A program made the position numbers and the translations under genes. Below the pieces are notes generated by a model. That model had not been told where the DNA came from, did no database searches, and saw only the letters and a list, made by a program, of their open reading frames with translations. From Corynebacterium pseudogenitalium (GTDB taxonomy: Bacteria; Actinomycetota; Actinomycetes; Mycobacteriales; Mycobacteriaceae): a stretch of 64,000 nt of DNA. Positions 19,592-27,744 of this stretch are shown here, piece by piece (the stretch's first letter is position 1; every line of letters starts with the position of its first letter). The stretch lies in assembly GCF_024453815.1 (NCBI RefSeq), contig NZ_CP072934.1:558001-622000 (forward strand). The letters run 5' to 3'.

Positions 19592-20686
19592 GTGAATGCA
19601 TCCCGCACCGTGACCCCGGAGAATACCGACGCGGTCATTTTGGTTGGTGGTCGCGGCACGCGCCTGCGTCCGTTGACGGTGAGTACCCCGAAGCCGATGT
19701 TGCCGACCGCAGGGCACCCGTTCCTCTCGCACCTGCTTGCGCGGATCCGCCAGGCGGGGATGCGCCACGTGGTGCTGGGGACGTCGTACCGCGCTGAGGT
19801 GTTCGAGGAGTACTTCGGCGACGGGTCCGACTTCGGTCTTGAGATTGAGTACGTTGTCGAAGAGGAGGCGCTGGGTACCGGGGGCGCGATCCGAAACGTT
19901 GCCGACAAGCTGCGCTTCGATAACGCGATGGTGTTCAATGGGGACGTGCTGTCCGGTGCTGACCTGAGCAAGATTTTGGACTACCACGCGGAGAAGGACG
20001 CCGACGCGACCTTGCACCTGGTCCGCGTGCCCGATCCTCGCGCGTTCGGCTCCGTCCCAACCGACGAGGACGGCAATGTGCTTGCGTTCTTGGAGAAGAC
20101 GGAGGATCCGCCGACAGATCAGATTAACGCTGGGTGCTACGTGTTCCGCCGCGAAGTCATCGAGCAGATCCCGGCTGGTCGCGTGGTCTCTGTCGAGCGC
20201 GAGACGTTCCCTGGTTTGCTTGAGTCGGGCGCGAAGATGGTCGGCTACGTGGATACCTCGTACTGGAGGGACATGGGTAGGCCGTCGGATTTCGTGCAGG
20301 GCTCCTCGGACGTGGTGCGCGGTATTGCGTACTCGCCGCTGCTGGAGGGCCAGACCGGTGAGGCGCTTATCGACGAATCCGCTGGCGTCGCGGGTGGTGT
20401 CATCTTGATGGGCGGCACCGCGGTTGGACGCGGCACGGAGATCGGCGCCGGGTGCCGCGTGGATGACAGCGTCATCTTCGATGGGGTCACCATTGAGCCC
20501 GGTGCCGTGATCCGCGATTCCATCATCGCCTCGGGTGCCACGATTGGCGCGAACTCGCGTATCGACGGCTGCGTGATCGGAGAGGGCGCACAGATTGGGG
20601 CGCGCTGCGAGCTGCAGGGCGGCATGCGAGTGTGGCCTGGTGTGACGATTCCGGATTCGGGAGTGCGCTTTTCCCCAGATGCGTAA
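19592..20686 (+). CDS. Mannose-1-phosphate guanylyltransferase (RmlA2/ManB-type nucleotidyltransferase)
   Basis: About 364 residues. The N-terminal NTP-transferase domain has AVILVGGRGTRLRPLT, the PKPMLP substrate loop and MVFNGDVLSG. The C terminus is a left-handed beta-helix of hexapeptide repeats (GGVILMGGTAVGRGTEIGAG and onward). It makes GDP-mannose for lipoglycans and protein mannosylation. GTG 19592 has AAAGGA 7 nt upstream. The gene lies directly after wbbL, as in other corynebacteria. Confidence 0.9.
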   Translation: MNASRTVTPENTDAVILVGGRGTRLRPLTVSTPKPMLPTAGHPFLSHLLARIRQAGMRHVVLGTSYRAEVFEEYFGDGSDFGLEIEYVVEEEALGTGGAIRNVADKLRFDNAMVFNGDVLSGADLSKILDYHAEKDADATLHLVRVPDPRAFGSVPTDEDGNVLAFLEKTEDPPTDQINAGCYVFRREVIEQIPAGRVVSVERETFPGLLESGAKMVGYVDTSYWRDMGRPSDFVQGSSDVVRGIAYSPLLEGQTGEALIDESAGVAGGVILMGGTAVGRGTEIGAGCRVDDSVIFDGVTIEPGAVIRDSIIASGATIGANSRIDGCVIGEGAQIGARCELQGGMRVWPGVTIPDSGVRFSPDA

Positions 20687-20788
20687 GCGACACGCCGTAT
20701 GGCTGGAATTTCTGGCTGGTTAGTAAGGGGTAGCCAATTCGCCTACCACATGTAGTACCCCCGTGCTGCACCCCCGTTTCTAGCCCTC

Positions 20789-20813
20789 TGTGACTATTGT
20801 GACTCGTGTGACT
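20789..20813 (+). repeat. Three TGTGACT direct repeats at 9-bp period upstream of whiB2
   Basis: TGTGACT occurs at 20789-20795, 20798-20804 and 20807-20813, each 9 bp apart, in the 295-bp region between the guanylyltransferase and whiB2 genes. It may be a binding array for a regulator of whiB2. The rest of that region shows no gene. Confidence 0.5.
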
Positions 20814-20981
20814 GATGGCGTGCAATTCTTGCGGGAAAGGTCAAGGTTTCACCCCGATAGCTTGCACCTATTTAGTGGTTCGGTGTGTAATCGCATGAGT
20901 GCAAGGGTCACTCGTCGCACCCCTCGAGCGGGTAGACGACGCAGCTGGCCGAAACGAAGAACGACGGAGAAAGGGGACGGC

Positions 20982-21281
20982 GTGGAAGACATGGCGAATG
21001 GTGCTGACATCCGTGGCGTAGCCGCGGTCGGCATGAGCTTCGATGAGCTGTTCGGTGCCGTCGAGCAGGAATGGCAAGATCAAGCGCTGTGTGCTCAAAC
21101 CGATCCCGAGGCGTTCTTTCCGGAAAAGGGTGGCTCGACTCGCGAGGCAAAGCGAATTTGCAAAGCGTGCGCCGTGCGCGATGAGTGCCTCGAGTTTGCG
21201 CTCGAGCACGACGAGCGCTTTGGCATCTGGGGTGGCCTCTCGGACCGTGAGCGCCGCCGCTTGAAGAAGCAGATCGGCTAA
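20982..21281 (+). CDS. whcD: WhiB2-type transcriptional regulator
   Basis: About 99 residues. The [4Fe-4S] ligands are C37, C60, C63 and C69 (LCAQTDPEAFFPEKGGSTREAK, ICKACAVRDEC). The GIWGG turn and basic tail ERRRLKKQ complete the WhiB fold. WhiB2/WhcD-type proteins control septation and cell division. GTG 20982 with AAAGGGG upstream is chosen; ATG 20991 is also possible. The location between GDP-mannose genes is conserved in corynebacteria. Confidence 0.93.
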   Translation: MEDMANGADIRGVAAVGMSFDELFGAVEQEWQDQALCAQTDPEAFFPEKGGSTREAKRICKACAVRDECLEFALEHDERFGIWGGLSDRERRRLKKQIG

Positions 21282-21290
21282 ACGCCTGCA

Positions 21291-21761
21291 CTACCAGGGA
21301 AAATCTGAATCGATATCCCGCGGGTCCAGGTTGATATACGAAGCAACAAGGGCGGTCAGTACCCAATGAATGAGGGCTGACCGCTCTTCTGCTGTCTCAG
21401 TGCGCTGCTCAATCGGGCGGCGAAACAGCACAAAGCGCGCCCGGGTGGGCACCCCGTAACGGTCCACGCCCGCCTGCAAGATTCGGCCGAGTGGGACGGG
21501 ACCGTCGGCAACAATCTCATCGCTGAAGCGCGCGACGTCGGGGCTCAGGCGCATCCGGGGGATCGTATCGACGGCCAAGTCCACCGTTGCCAGCTGCTCA
21601 AAGTACGCGTTGTGCAGCGGTGCGTACGTGTCCAGTACTAGCTGATCGAACTGTGCGGAGCGGGTCCGATAACGCGGAACCCCAACGGGCAGCAACGGGC
21701 CGCGGGCCCCACGACCGTGGCGGTCCCGCGCGGTCCGAAGGTGGTGAGTTGGCGCGTTCAT
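21291..21761 (-). CDS. Zincin-like metallopeptidase-family protein lacking HExxH
   Basis: The product has 156 residues. It matches actinobacterial Zincin_1-family proteins: DRHGRGARGPLLPVGVPRYR, VDTIPRMR, VPLGRI, RFVLFRRPIEQRTE. The expected HExxH position reads SALIHWVLTALVA, so the zinc site is not intact and catalysis is doubtful. It converges with whiB2 and is divergent from the DUF3499 gene. ATG 21761 has TAGAAT 8 nt upstream (leaderless-type). Confidence 0.75.
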   Translation of the reverse strand: MNAPTHHLRTARDRHGRGARGPLLPVGVPRYRTRSAQFDQLVLDTYAPLHNAYFEQLATVDLAVDTIPRMRLSPDVARFSDEIVADGPVPLGRILQAGVDRYGVPTRARFVLFRRPIEQRTETAEERSALIHWVLTALVASYINLDPRDIDSDFPW

Positions 21762-21855
21762 GCACCCAGATTCTAGAGATGTTGCCGCTGCACCGGGCAT
21801 GGCGCGCCGGGGCCGTACTACCAAAATCTCAAGTTGGGGTTTAGGCTTAGACGGC

Positions 21856-22362
21856 GTGAGTACTTTCCGTCGGTGTTGTCGTCCTGGTTGTGGCAGGCCT
21901 GCTGTGGCCACGCTGATTTATGCCTACTCGGAATCGACAGCAGTAATCAGCCCGCTCTCGCCGAACCCCGAACCCCATGCGTGGGACCTTTGTGAGCGCC
22001 ACTCGGCGCACATCACGGCCCCCGTTGGTTGGGAGCTCGTGCGAGTAGAGGCCGTCGATATCTTTGACGACGAAGCCCACGCCCTCGAGGACGAGGAGCT
22101 CACGGCGCTGGCGCAGGCCGTCCGGGAGGCTGGCCGTGTGACCACGGGGCTGGTGGACAACGGCGGAGATCCAATCGAGTACGAGGCCACCAAGGACTTT
22201 AACGACCCGTCGACTTCGAACCACCCGGTGCACCGCACGAAGCGGATCGAGGAGCACCTCGCCGCGGAGAAAGATGCGCGGCGTTCCCACCTCCACGTGG
22301 TCCCTGACCCAGCCGAAGCCGCTGAAGACGCCGAAGATACCGGCGAGGAGCACAGCAACTAA
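21856..22362 (+). CDS. DUF3499 family protein
   Basis: The product has 168 residues. The N terminus STFRRCCRPGCGRPAVATL contains a CC..C cluster that, with CERHSAH further on, looks like a small zinc-binding module. The remainder is acidic and low-complexity. DUF3499 proteins are conserved in actinobacteria between whiB2 and manB; the function is unknown. GTG 21856 follows TAGGCT by 8 nt with no SD. Confidence 0.85.
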   Translation: MSTFRRCCRPGCGRPAVATLIYAYSESTAVISPLSPNPEPHAWDLCERHSAHITAPVGWELVRVEAVDIFDDEAHALEDEELTALAQAVREAGRVTTGLVDNGGDPIEYEATKDFNDPSTSNHPVHRTKRIEEHLAAEKDARRSHLHVVPDPAEAAEDAEDTGEEHSN

Positions 22363-22372
22363 GATTGCCTGT

Positions 22373-23758
22373 ATGGCTATTGAGCACACCTATGAGTCCT
22401 TGAAGGACCTTATTAAGGCGTATGACATTCGCGGCGTTGTTGGCTCCACCATTGATGCAGACACAGTCCGCACAGTAGGCGCAGCATTCGCCCACATTCT
22501 TTACAGCGAGGGCGAGCGAACTATCGCCGTCGGACACGACATGCGGCCATCCTCGCCGGAGCTTTCCGCCGCGTTCGCAGAGGGTGCGACCTCGCAGGGG
22601 CTGCACGTTCTTGACCTCGGACTGACCTCGACCGACGAGCTCTACTACGCAGCAGGCACCTTCGAGTGTGCCGGCGCGATGTTTACCGCCTCCCATAACC
22701 CTGCCCAGTACAACGGAATCAAGCTGTGCCGCGCGGGCGCTACGCCGGTCAGTACTGATACGGGCCTGTCCGAGATCAGCCGCATGCTCATCGAGGGGGT
22801 TCCGGCGTTTGAGGGCGAAGCTGGGAGCGTCGAGAAGCGGGATGTGCTCGACTCCTATGCGCGTTTCCTCCGGCAGCTTGTGCCGCTGCCGCAGGGCAAG
22901 GCGTTAAAGGTCGCAGTCGATGCTGCGAACGGCATGGCCGGGCTGACTGTCCCGGCGGTGCTCGGAGACCTGGATATTCGGTCGCTCTACTTCGAGCTCG
23001 ATGGCACGTTCCCGAACCACGAGGCTAACCCGCTCGACCCGAAGAACCTTGTGGATCTACAGCGATTCGTTGTCGAAGAGAAGGCGGACATTGGCCTGGC
23101 ATTCGACGGTGACGCGGACCGCTGCTTCGTCGTGGACGAGCGCGGGGAGGCGGTATCTCCATCGGCGATTACGGCGCTGGTGGCTACTCGCACGCTCGCG
23201 ACGCACCCGGGCGCGACCATTATCCACAACCTGATCACCTCGCGTGCAGTGCCGGAAATTATCCGTGAGCAGGGCGGAAACCCCGTGCGCACCCGAGTGG
23301 GGCACTCGTACATCAAGGCTGAGATGGCGCGGACAGGTGCCATGTTCGGTGGGGAGCACTCCGCGCACTACTACTTCACGGAATTCTTCAACGCGGACTC
23401 TGGCCTGGTCGCGGCGCTGCATGTGCTCGCGGCATTGGCGGAGCAGGACAAGCCGTTGAGTGAGATGATGGCCCAGTACGAACGCTACGAGGCGTCCGGG
23501 GAAATCAACTCCACCGTCGATGACCAAGAGGCTGCCACCGGGCGTGTTCTTGAGGCACTTGGTGACCGCGTCGCGGACATCGACCGTCTTGACGGGGTTA
23601 CGGTCACACTTCGCGACGAAGACAGTGCCCCCGGACCGGTCTGGCTGAACCTGCGTGCGTCGAACACGGAGCCACTGCTGCGACTCAACGTCGAGGCCCC
23701 AACGAAGGCGAAGGTCGACGAGATTGTGCGGGAAGTCTTGGCTGTGATTCGCCAATAG
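22373..23758 (+). CDS. manB: Phosphomannomutase/phosphoglucomutase
   Basis: The product has 461 residues. It interconverts mannose-6-P and mannose-1-P to feed the guanylyltransferase. All four domains are visible: KAYDIRGVVG, the phosphoserine loop MFTASHNPAQYNGIK, the metal loop FDGDADRCF, the sugar loop GGEHSAHYYF, and the C-terminal phosphate loop RASNTEPLLRLNVEA. TAAGAT (22360-22365) ends 7 nt before ATG 22373, so a leaderless mRNA is predicted. Confidence 0.95.
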   Translation: MAIEHTYESLKDLIKAYDIRGVVGSTIDADTVRTVGAAFAHILYSEGERTIAVGHDMRPSSPELSAAFAEGATSQGLHVLDLGLTSTDELYYAAGTFECAGAMFTASHNPAQYNGIKLCRAGATPVSTDTGLSEISRMLIEGVPAFEGEAGSVEKRDVLDSYARFLRQLVPLPQGKALKVAVDAANGMAGLTVPAVLGDLDIRSLYFELDGTFPNHEANPLDPKNLVDLQRFVVEEKADIGLAFDGDADRCFVVDERGEAVSPSAITALVATRTLATHPGATIIHNLITSRAVPEIIREQGGNPVRTRVGHSYIKAEMARTGAMFGGEHSAHYYFTEFFNADSGLVAALHVLAALAEQDKPLSEMMAQYERYEASGEINSTVDDQEAATGRVLEALGDRVADIDRLDGVTVTLRDEDSAPGPVWLNLRASNTEPLLRLNVEAPTKAKVDEIVREVLAVIRQ

Positions 23759-23840
23759 TGCAGGTGGTCTTCGTCGCTGTTCCGTGAAACGGCGCCTCGC
23801 TGGTATCCTGGAACGCTGTTGTTTCAACCGTTTCAATGCC

Positions 23841-23867
23841 GACGGAACTGACGGAACTGACGGAACT
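23841..23867 (+). repeat. Three tandem GACGGAACT repeats in the manA leader
   Basis: GACGGAACT is repeated perfectly three times at 23841-23849, 23850-23858 and 23859-23867, ending 9 nt before the manA SD. The array may be unstable in copy number and could tune leader structure or spacing. Confidence 0.85.
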
Positions 23868-23883
23868 TGCGAAGGAGACACTT

Positions 23884-25068
23884 ATGGAGCACCTACAGGG
23901 GGCTCTGCGGAACTACCCGTGGGGGTCGCACACGTTGCTTGCACAGCTGCGTGGCACCCAGGTGCCCAGCGAGGCGCCGGAGGCTGAGCTCTGGTTCGGC
24001 GCCCATAGTGCCGCACCTTCCCAAGTCGCAGGCCGGGGCCTCGACGCCGTGATTGCCGCGGACCCCGAAGGCACGCTGGGCAAGCGCGTCGCGGACCGTT
24101 ATGGCTCGCATTTGCCGTTCCTGCTGAAGCTACTCGCCGCCGATGAGCCGCTGAGTATCCAGGCGCACCCGTCGCGCTCGCAGGCGAAGGCGGGGTTCGC
24201 GCGCGAGGAAGAAGAAGGCATCCGCCTGGACGATCCGACGCGCAACTACAAGGACCCGAACCCGAAGCCCGAGCTCATCGTGGCGCTCACCCCGTTCGAG
24301 GCCCTCGCCGGTTTCCGCCCGCTTGCGCAGACTCGCGAGTTCTTCGCCGCGCTCAACTGCGAGGAGCTTGACCACTACGCCTCGCTTCTCGACGCCACTT
24401 CGGAGGAAGCCGGACTCCGTGCGGTATTCACGACGTTCATCTCCCTGCCCGAGGACGTGCGTAAGACTCTGATTGACGCGATCGTTCCGGCCGCCGAGCG
24501 CGTCGCGGATGACGTCGGAGCTGGCGCGGCTGGTCCGCTGGCTGCGATGTTCCTGCGGGTCCACGACAAGTACCCGAACGACGTCGGCGTCCTCGCAGCA
24601 CTCCTGCTGAACTATGTACAGATGCGTCCGGGGGAGGCGCTCTTCCTGCAAGCCGGGCAGTTGCACGCGTACCTGTCCGGGCTCGGCGTGGAGATCATGG
24701 CGAACTCGGACAACGTGCTTCGAGGTGGACTGACGTCGAAGCACGTGGACGTGCCTGAGCTGGTCAAGGTGCTGGACTTCTCCACGTTGGAGGACCCGTT
24801 CGCGAACACCACCGAGCGCGACAACGAAGTGAGTTTCCATCTGCCGGTGGATGACTTCATTATGAGTGCCCACCGTATCGACGCCGAGCATCCGCTGCTC
24901 GTGGACACCGATGGCCCCGCCATCGTCCTGTGTACCGAGGGAACGGTGCGCGCGGGTGACTTCGTAATGAAGCCTGGTCAGGCCGCGTGGATCCCAGCCG
25001 CCGACCCGGCTGTGACCTTCGAGGTTGCGGAGGGTACCTCCGCGCAGTGCTTCTACGCGCGGGTCTAG
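23884..25068 (+). CDS. manA: Mannose-6-phosphate isomerase, class I
   Basis: About 394 residues. It converts fructose-6-P to mannose-6-P, the entry step to GDP-mannose. Motifs are LRNYPWGSHT, PEAELWFGAH, the metal-binding LSIQAHPSRSQA and KPELIVALTPFEALAGFRP, and VEIMANSDNVLRGGLTSKHVDVPEL near the C terminus. ATG 23884 has GAAGGAG 8 nt upstream. It overlaps the convergent downstream gene by 4 nt. Confidence 0.94.
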   Translation: MEHLQGALRNYPWGSHTLLAQLRGTQVPSEAPEAELWFGAHSAAPSQVAGRGLDAVIAADPEGTLGKRVADRYGSHLPFLLKLLAADEPLSIQAHPSRSQAKAGFAREEEEGIRLDDPTRNYKDPNPKPELIVALTPFEALAGFRPLAQTREFFAALNCEELDHYASLLDATSEEAGLRAVFTTFISLPEDVRKTLIDAIVPAAERVADDVGAGAAGPLAAMFLRVHDKYPNDVGVLAALLLNYVQMRPGEALFLQAGQLHAYLSGLGVEIMANSDNVLRGGLTSKHVDVPELVKVLDFSTLEDPFANTTERDNEVSFHLPVDDFIMSAHRIDAEHPLLVDTDGPAIVLCTEGTVRAGDFVMKPGQAAWIPAADPAVTFEVAEGTSAQCFYARV

Positions 25069-25856
25069 GCAGGCCCCTGCCCGTCAGTTGCGGCGGGGGG
25101 TACTGCGTCTTCTGGGGAGGCTGGCTCTTCGGAAGTAGTTGATGCGTCTTCCTGTGAGGCTTGAGCCGACTCTTCGCTCGTTGGTGTTGGTGTGTTAACT
25201 GGCAGCGATGTCGTCGCTGCGGCGCCGGGGTGTAGCGCTGACGTCGTGGGGGTGGGAAGCTTCTGCGTCGGCTCAGATGGCAGCACCGTCGGGGATGCCG
25301 GCTGCGTCGAGCCAATGGTGGTTGGCGTCGAAATGGTGGTTGGCGCCTGCTGCGTCGCCCGTGGCCGCGAGGTGCTCGACGTGGTACTTGGAACGTTCGG
25401 TGCGTCCGGCGTGTCGGGGCGAGGGGAGCGCTGCTTCGGGCGCTGCGGCTCTGCTGTTGGGGCGGGACCAGCTGGGCGCGACGCAGGCGCGGCCGGGGCC
25501 ACGTTCGACGGGCGGTACTGCTTCGTCGGCTCCGTTACGGCTGGCGCACCGGAAAACGCGTGCGCAGGGGCCAGCGGGTCCGCGGATAGGTTGTAGGCAG
25601 ACGGCGCAGTCGTGGCAATGTACGCATCGGCGGTGTGAAGCGCTGCGGAGTCGCCCCGGGAAGAGCGTGCAGAGCTCGGAGGGGTCGTCGATAAGGAAGA
25701 AGTTGTTGTGGTGGAGGTTGTCTCAATGAAGCCTGCTTGTGTGGTGGCGTTCGAGCGCCCCGGCGAGGACGCGTTCCAGACCACGACTCCCACTGCGATG
25801 GCAACGCAGATGCCGAGCGCCATGAACGTGGCGACTCTCCTTTGCGTCTGATTCAT
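25065..25856 (-). CDS. Membrane-anchored Thr/Pro/Ser-rich extracellular protein, unknown function
   Basis: The product has 263 residues. An N-terminal helix (TFMALGICVAIAVGVVVW, about 10-28) is followed by an unstructured Pro/Thr/Ser/Ala region to the end, with no recognisable domain. This composition suits O-mannosylation, which corynebacteria perform on envelope proteins, and the gene sits beside manA. SD GAAGGG precedes ATG 25856. The opposite strand is also open for long stretches, but the signal-anchor and SD favour this one. Confidence 0.55.
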   Translation of the reverse strand: MNQTQRRVATFMALGICVAIAVGVVVWNASSPGRSNATTQAGFIETTSTTTTSSLSTTPPSSARSSRGDSAALHTADAYIATTAPSAYNLSADPLAPAHAFSGAPAVTEPTKQYRPSNVAPAAPASRPAGPAPTAEPQRPKQRSPRPDTPDAPNVPSTTSSTSRPRATQQAPTTISTPTTIGSTQPASPTVLPSEPTQKLPTPTTSALHPGAAATTSLPVNTPTPTSEESAQASQEDASTTSEEPASPEDAVPPAATDGQGPA

Positions 25857-26055
25857 ACGTTGCCCTTCGCCGCAGAATTTCCAGAATTACAAAACGATAA
25901 CAATTTCGTTGCTTGAAATGTTTATAGCACGGAAGTCGGACATTGAAAAGAGTGTGTCCACGCGGTTATCAGGTGGGAAGCAGGGAAGTTCGCAATGCGT
26001 GCCGTGCCGTGTAGATTGCAGGGTATATACAGCCCCCACCTGAAAGGAAACACTG

Positions 26056-26415
26056 ATGAGCAGCTGGGACCAGAAGATTTTCTCCAACGACGACAACATT
26101 GATTTTCTCGACGAAATCGCGGATTTGGACGAAGAAGACATTCTGGAAGCTGTCCGTGACGCCGTCTTGCTAGCCGCTGACCAGGACAGCGCCTCAGATG
26201 AAGAACGCACCAACGGGCTCGCTGCGGCGACCATCACCGCGATCTGGGCCGGCGCGCCGTTTTCCGCCGGTGAGATCGCGGAGCGTTTCCCCTTCATCCG
26301 CGGCAACAGCGGTGAGCTCGACGAGCAGCTCATCGAGAGCGCAGCCGAGCTTCTTGAGGCTGTTGGCGATGAAGAGGACGAGGACGTCGAACAGTTCTTG
26401 GAAGCGCTCGCGTAA
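26056..26415 (+). CDS. DUF4259 family protein
   Basis: The product has 119 very acidic residues: SSWDQKIFSNDDNIDFLDE at the start, NGLAAATITAIWAGAPFSAGE in the middle and a Glu/Asp-rich end. It matches DUF4259, a small cytoplasmic family of unknown role often near tmk in corynebacteria. SD AAAGGAAA lies 6 nt before ATG 26056. tmk follows after 24 bp. Confidence 0.82.
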   Translation: MSSWDQKIFSNDDNIDFLDEIADLDEEDILEAVRDAVLLAADQDSASDEERTNGLAAATITAIWAGAPFSAGEIAERFPFIRGNSGELDEQLIESAAELLEAVGDEEDEDVEQFLEALA

Positions 26416-26439
26416 GAGGGCCGTTGGGAGGTCTGTGGC

Positions 26440-27045
26440 ATGATCATCGCCATCGAAGGCATTGATGGGGCGGGGAAGAACACCATCGTGAAGCGCATTG
26501 TGGAGGAATACGGCGCGGACACGCTGTCCTTCCCACGCTACGAGGACTCGCTGCACGCGCAGCTGGCGCAGGACGCCTTGTACGGCAAGATGGGTGACCT
26601 GGTGGATTCCGCTTACGGGATGGCGACGATGTTCGCGCTCGACCGTTTTGGTGCCAAGGCGCAGCTTGAGCAGTACCAGGACACACAAGATCGGATCTTG
26701 TTGCTTGACCGCTACGTTGCCTCCAACGCCGCCTACACGGCGGCGCGCACCGGGGATGATGCCGCGGCGGAGTGGGTTGCTGAGCTCGAGTTCGGAAAGC
26801 TTGGGCTGCCGAAGCCCGACCTGCAGGTGCTCGTCGCTACCTCCCCGAGCGTTGCGCGGGAGCGCGCGCAGCGCAGAGAAGCTCAGGACGCGACGCGCAC
26901 CCGCGACCACTACGAGCGCGACGGCGGGCTGCAGGACGCGACGTTTGCCCAGTACAACCGCCTCGCGGAGACTGACTGGGCGAGTCGGTGGATTTCCACG
27001 TCGGATGCCACGGCTATTATCCAAGCAATACAAAACGCGCGTTAA
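26440..27045 (+). CDS. tmk: Thymidylate kinase
   Basis: The product has 201 residues and phosphorylates dTMP to dTDP. It has the P-loop IEGIDGAGKNT, LSFPRYEDS, the DRY-type motif LLLDRYVASNAAYTAAR and a Arg-rich lid, RERAQRREAQD. SD GGAGG lies 8 nt upstream. It is 12 bp from mtrA and probably shares its operon. Confidence 0.95.
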   Translation: MIIAIEGIDGAGKNTIVKRIVEEYGADTLSFPRYEDSLHAQLAQDALYGKMGDLVDSAYGMATMFALDRFGAKAQLEQYQDTQDRILLLDRYVASNAAYTAARTGDDAAAEWVAELEFGKLGLPKPDLQVLVATSPSVARERAQRREAQDATRTRDHYERDGGLQDATFAQYNRLAETDWASRWISTSDATAIIQAIQNAR

Positions 27046-27057
27046 GAGGAGCTGCCA

Positions 27058-27735
27058 ATGTCCATGTCGAAAATCCTGGTCGTTGACGACGACCCAGCTA
27101 TCAACGAGATGCTCACCATCGTGCTGGAGGCCGAAGGCTTTGACTCCCGCCCCGTCACCGATGGCGCCGAAGCCGTCCAGGCCTTCCATGAGTACGAGCC
27201 CGACCTGATCCTGCTGGATCTTATGCTTCCGGGAATGAACGGCATCGACATTTGCAAGGCGATTCGCCGCGAATCCTCCGTACCGATCGTCATGCTCACC
27301 GCGAAGACGGACACCGTCGACGTGGTGCTCGGCCTCGAGTCCGGCGCGGACGACTACATCACGAAGCCCTTCAAACCGAAGGAGCTCGTCGCCCGCATTC
27401 GGGCGCGTCTGCGCCGGACGGATGAGGAGCCGGGTGACGTCATCGAGATCGCCGATTTAGTAATCGACGTCCCCCAGCACATGGTGACCCGCAACGGGGA
27501 AGAGATCGCGCTGACCCCGCTCGAGTTCGATCTCCTGTTGGAGATGGCGAAGAAGCCGAACCAGGTGCACTCCCGCGACGAGCTACTGGAATCGGTGTGG
27601 GGCTACCGCAACAACTCCGATACCCGCCTGGTCAACGTGCATGTGCAGCGCCTGCGCTCCAAGATTGAGCACGACCCGGAACACCCGGAGATCATCCAGA
27701 CCGTGCGTGGTGTGGGCTACAAGTCCGTGAAGTAA
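27058..27735 (+). CDS. mtrA: Response regulator MtrA
   Basis: The product has 225 residues, OmpR family. The receiver domain has DDD at the start, phospho-acceptor D54 (LLDLMLPGMNG), the LTAK switch and FKPKELVARIRARLRR. The winged helix ends RLRSKIEHDPEHPEIIQTVRGVGYK. MtrA regulates cell-wall and osmoregulation genes in corynebacteria and mycobacteria. SD GAGGAG lies 8 nt upstream, and mtrB follows after 9 bp. Confidence 0.97.
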   Translation: MSMSKILVVDDDPAINEMLTIVLEAEGFDSRPVTDGAEAVQAFHEYEPDLILLDLMLPGMNGIDICKAIRRESSVPIVMLTAKTDTVDVVLGLESGADDYITKPFKPKELVARIRARLRRTDEEPGDVIEIADLVIDVPQHMVTRNGEEIALTPLEFDLLLEMAKKPNQVHSRDELLESVWGYRNNSDTRLVNVHVQRLRSKIEHDPEHPEIIQTVRGVGYKSVK

Positions 27736-27744
27736 GAGTGGGAG

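Noticed and set aside
25192..25596. Plus-strand frame opposite the Thr/Pro-rich protein
   Set aside because: Gly/Val-rich antisense reading without SD; the minus-strand frame has a signal anchor and SD.
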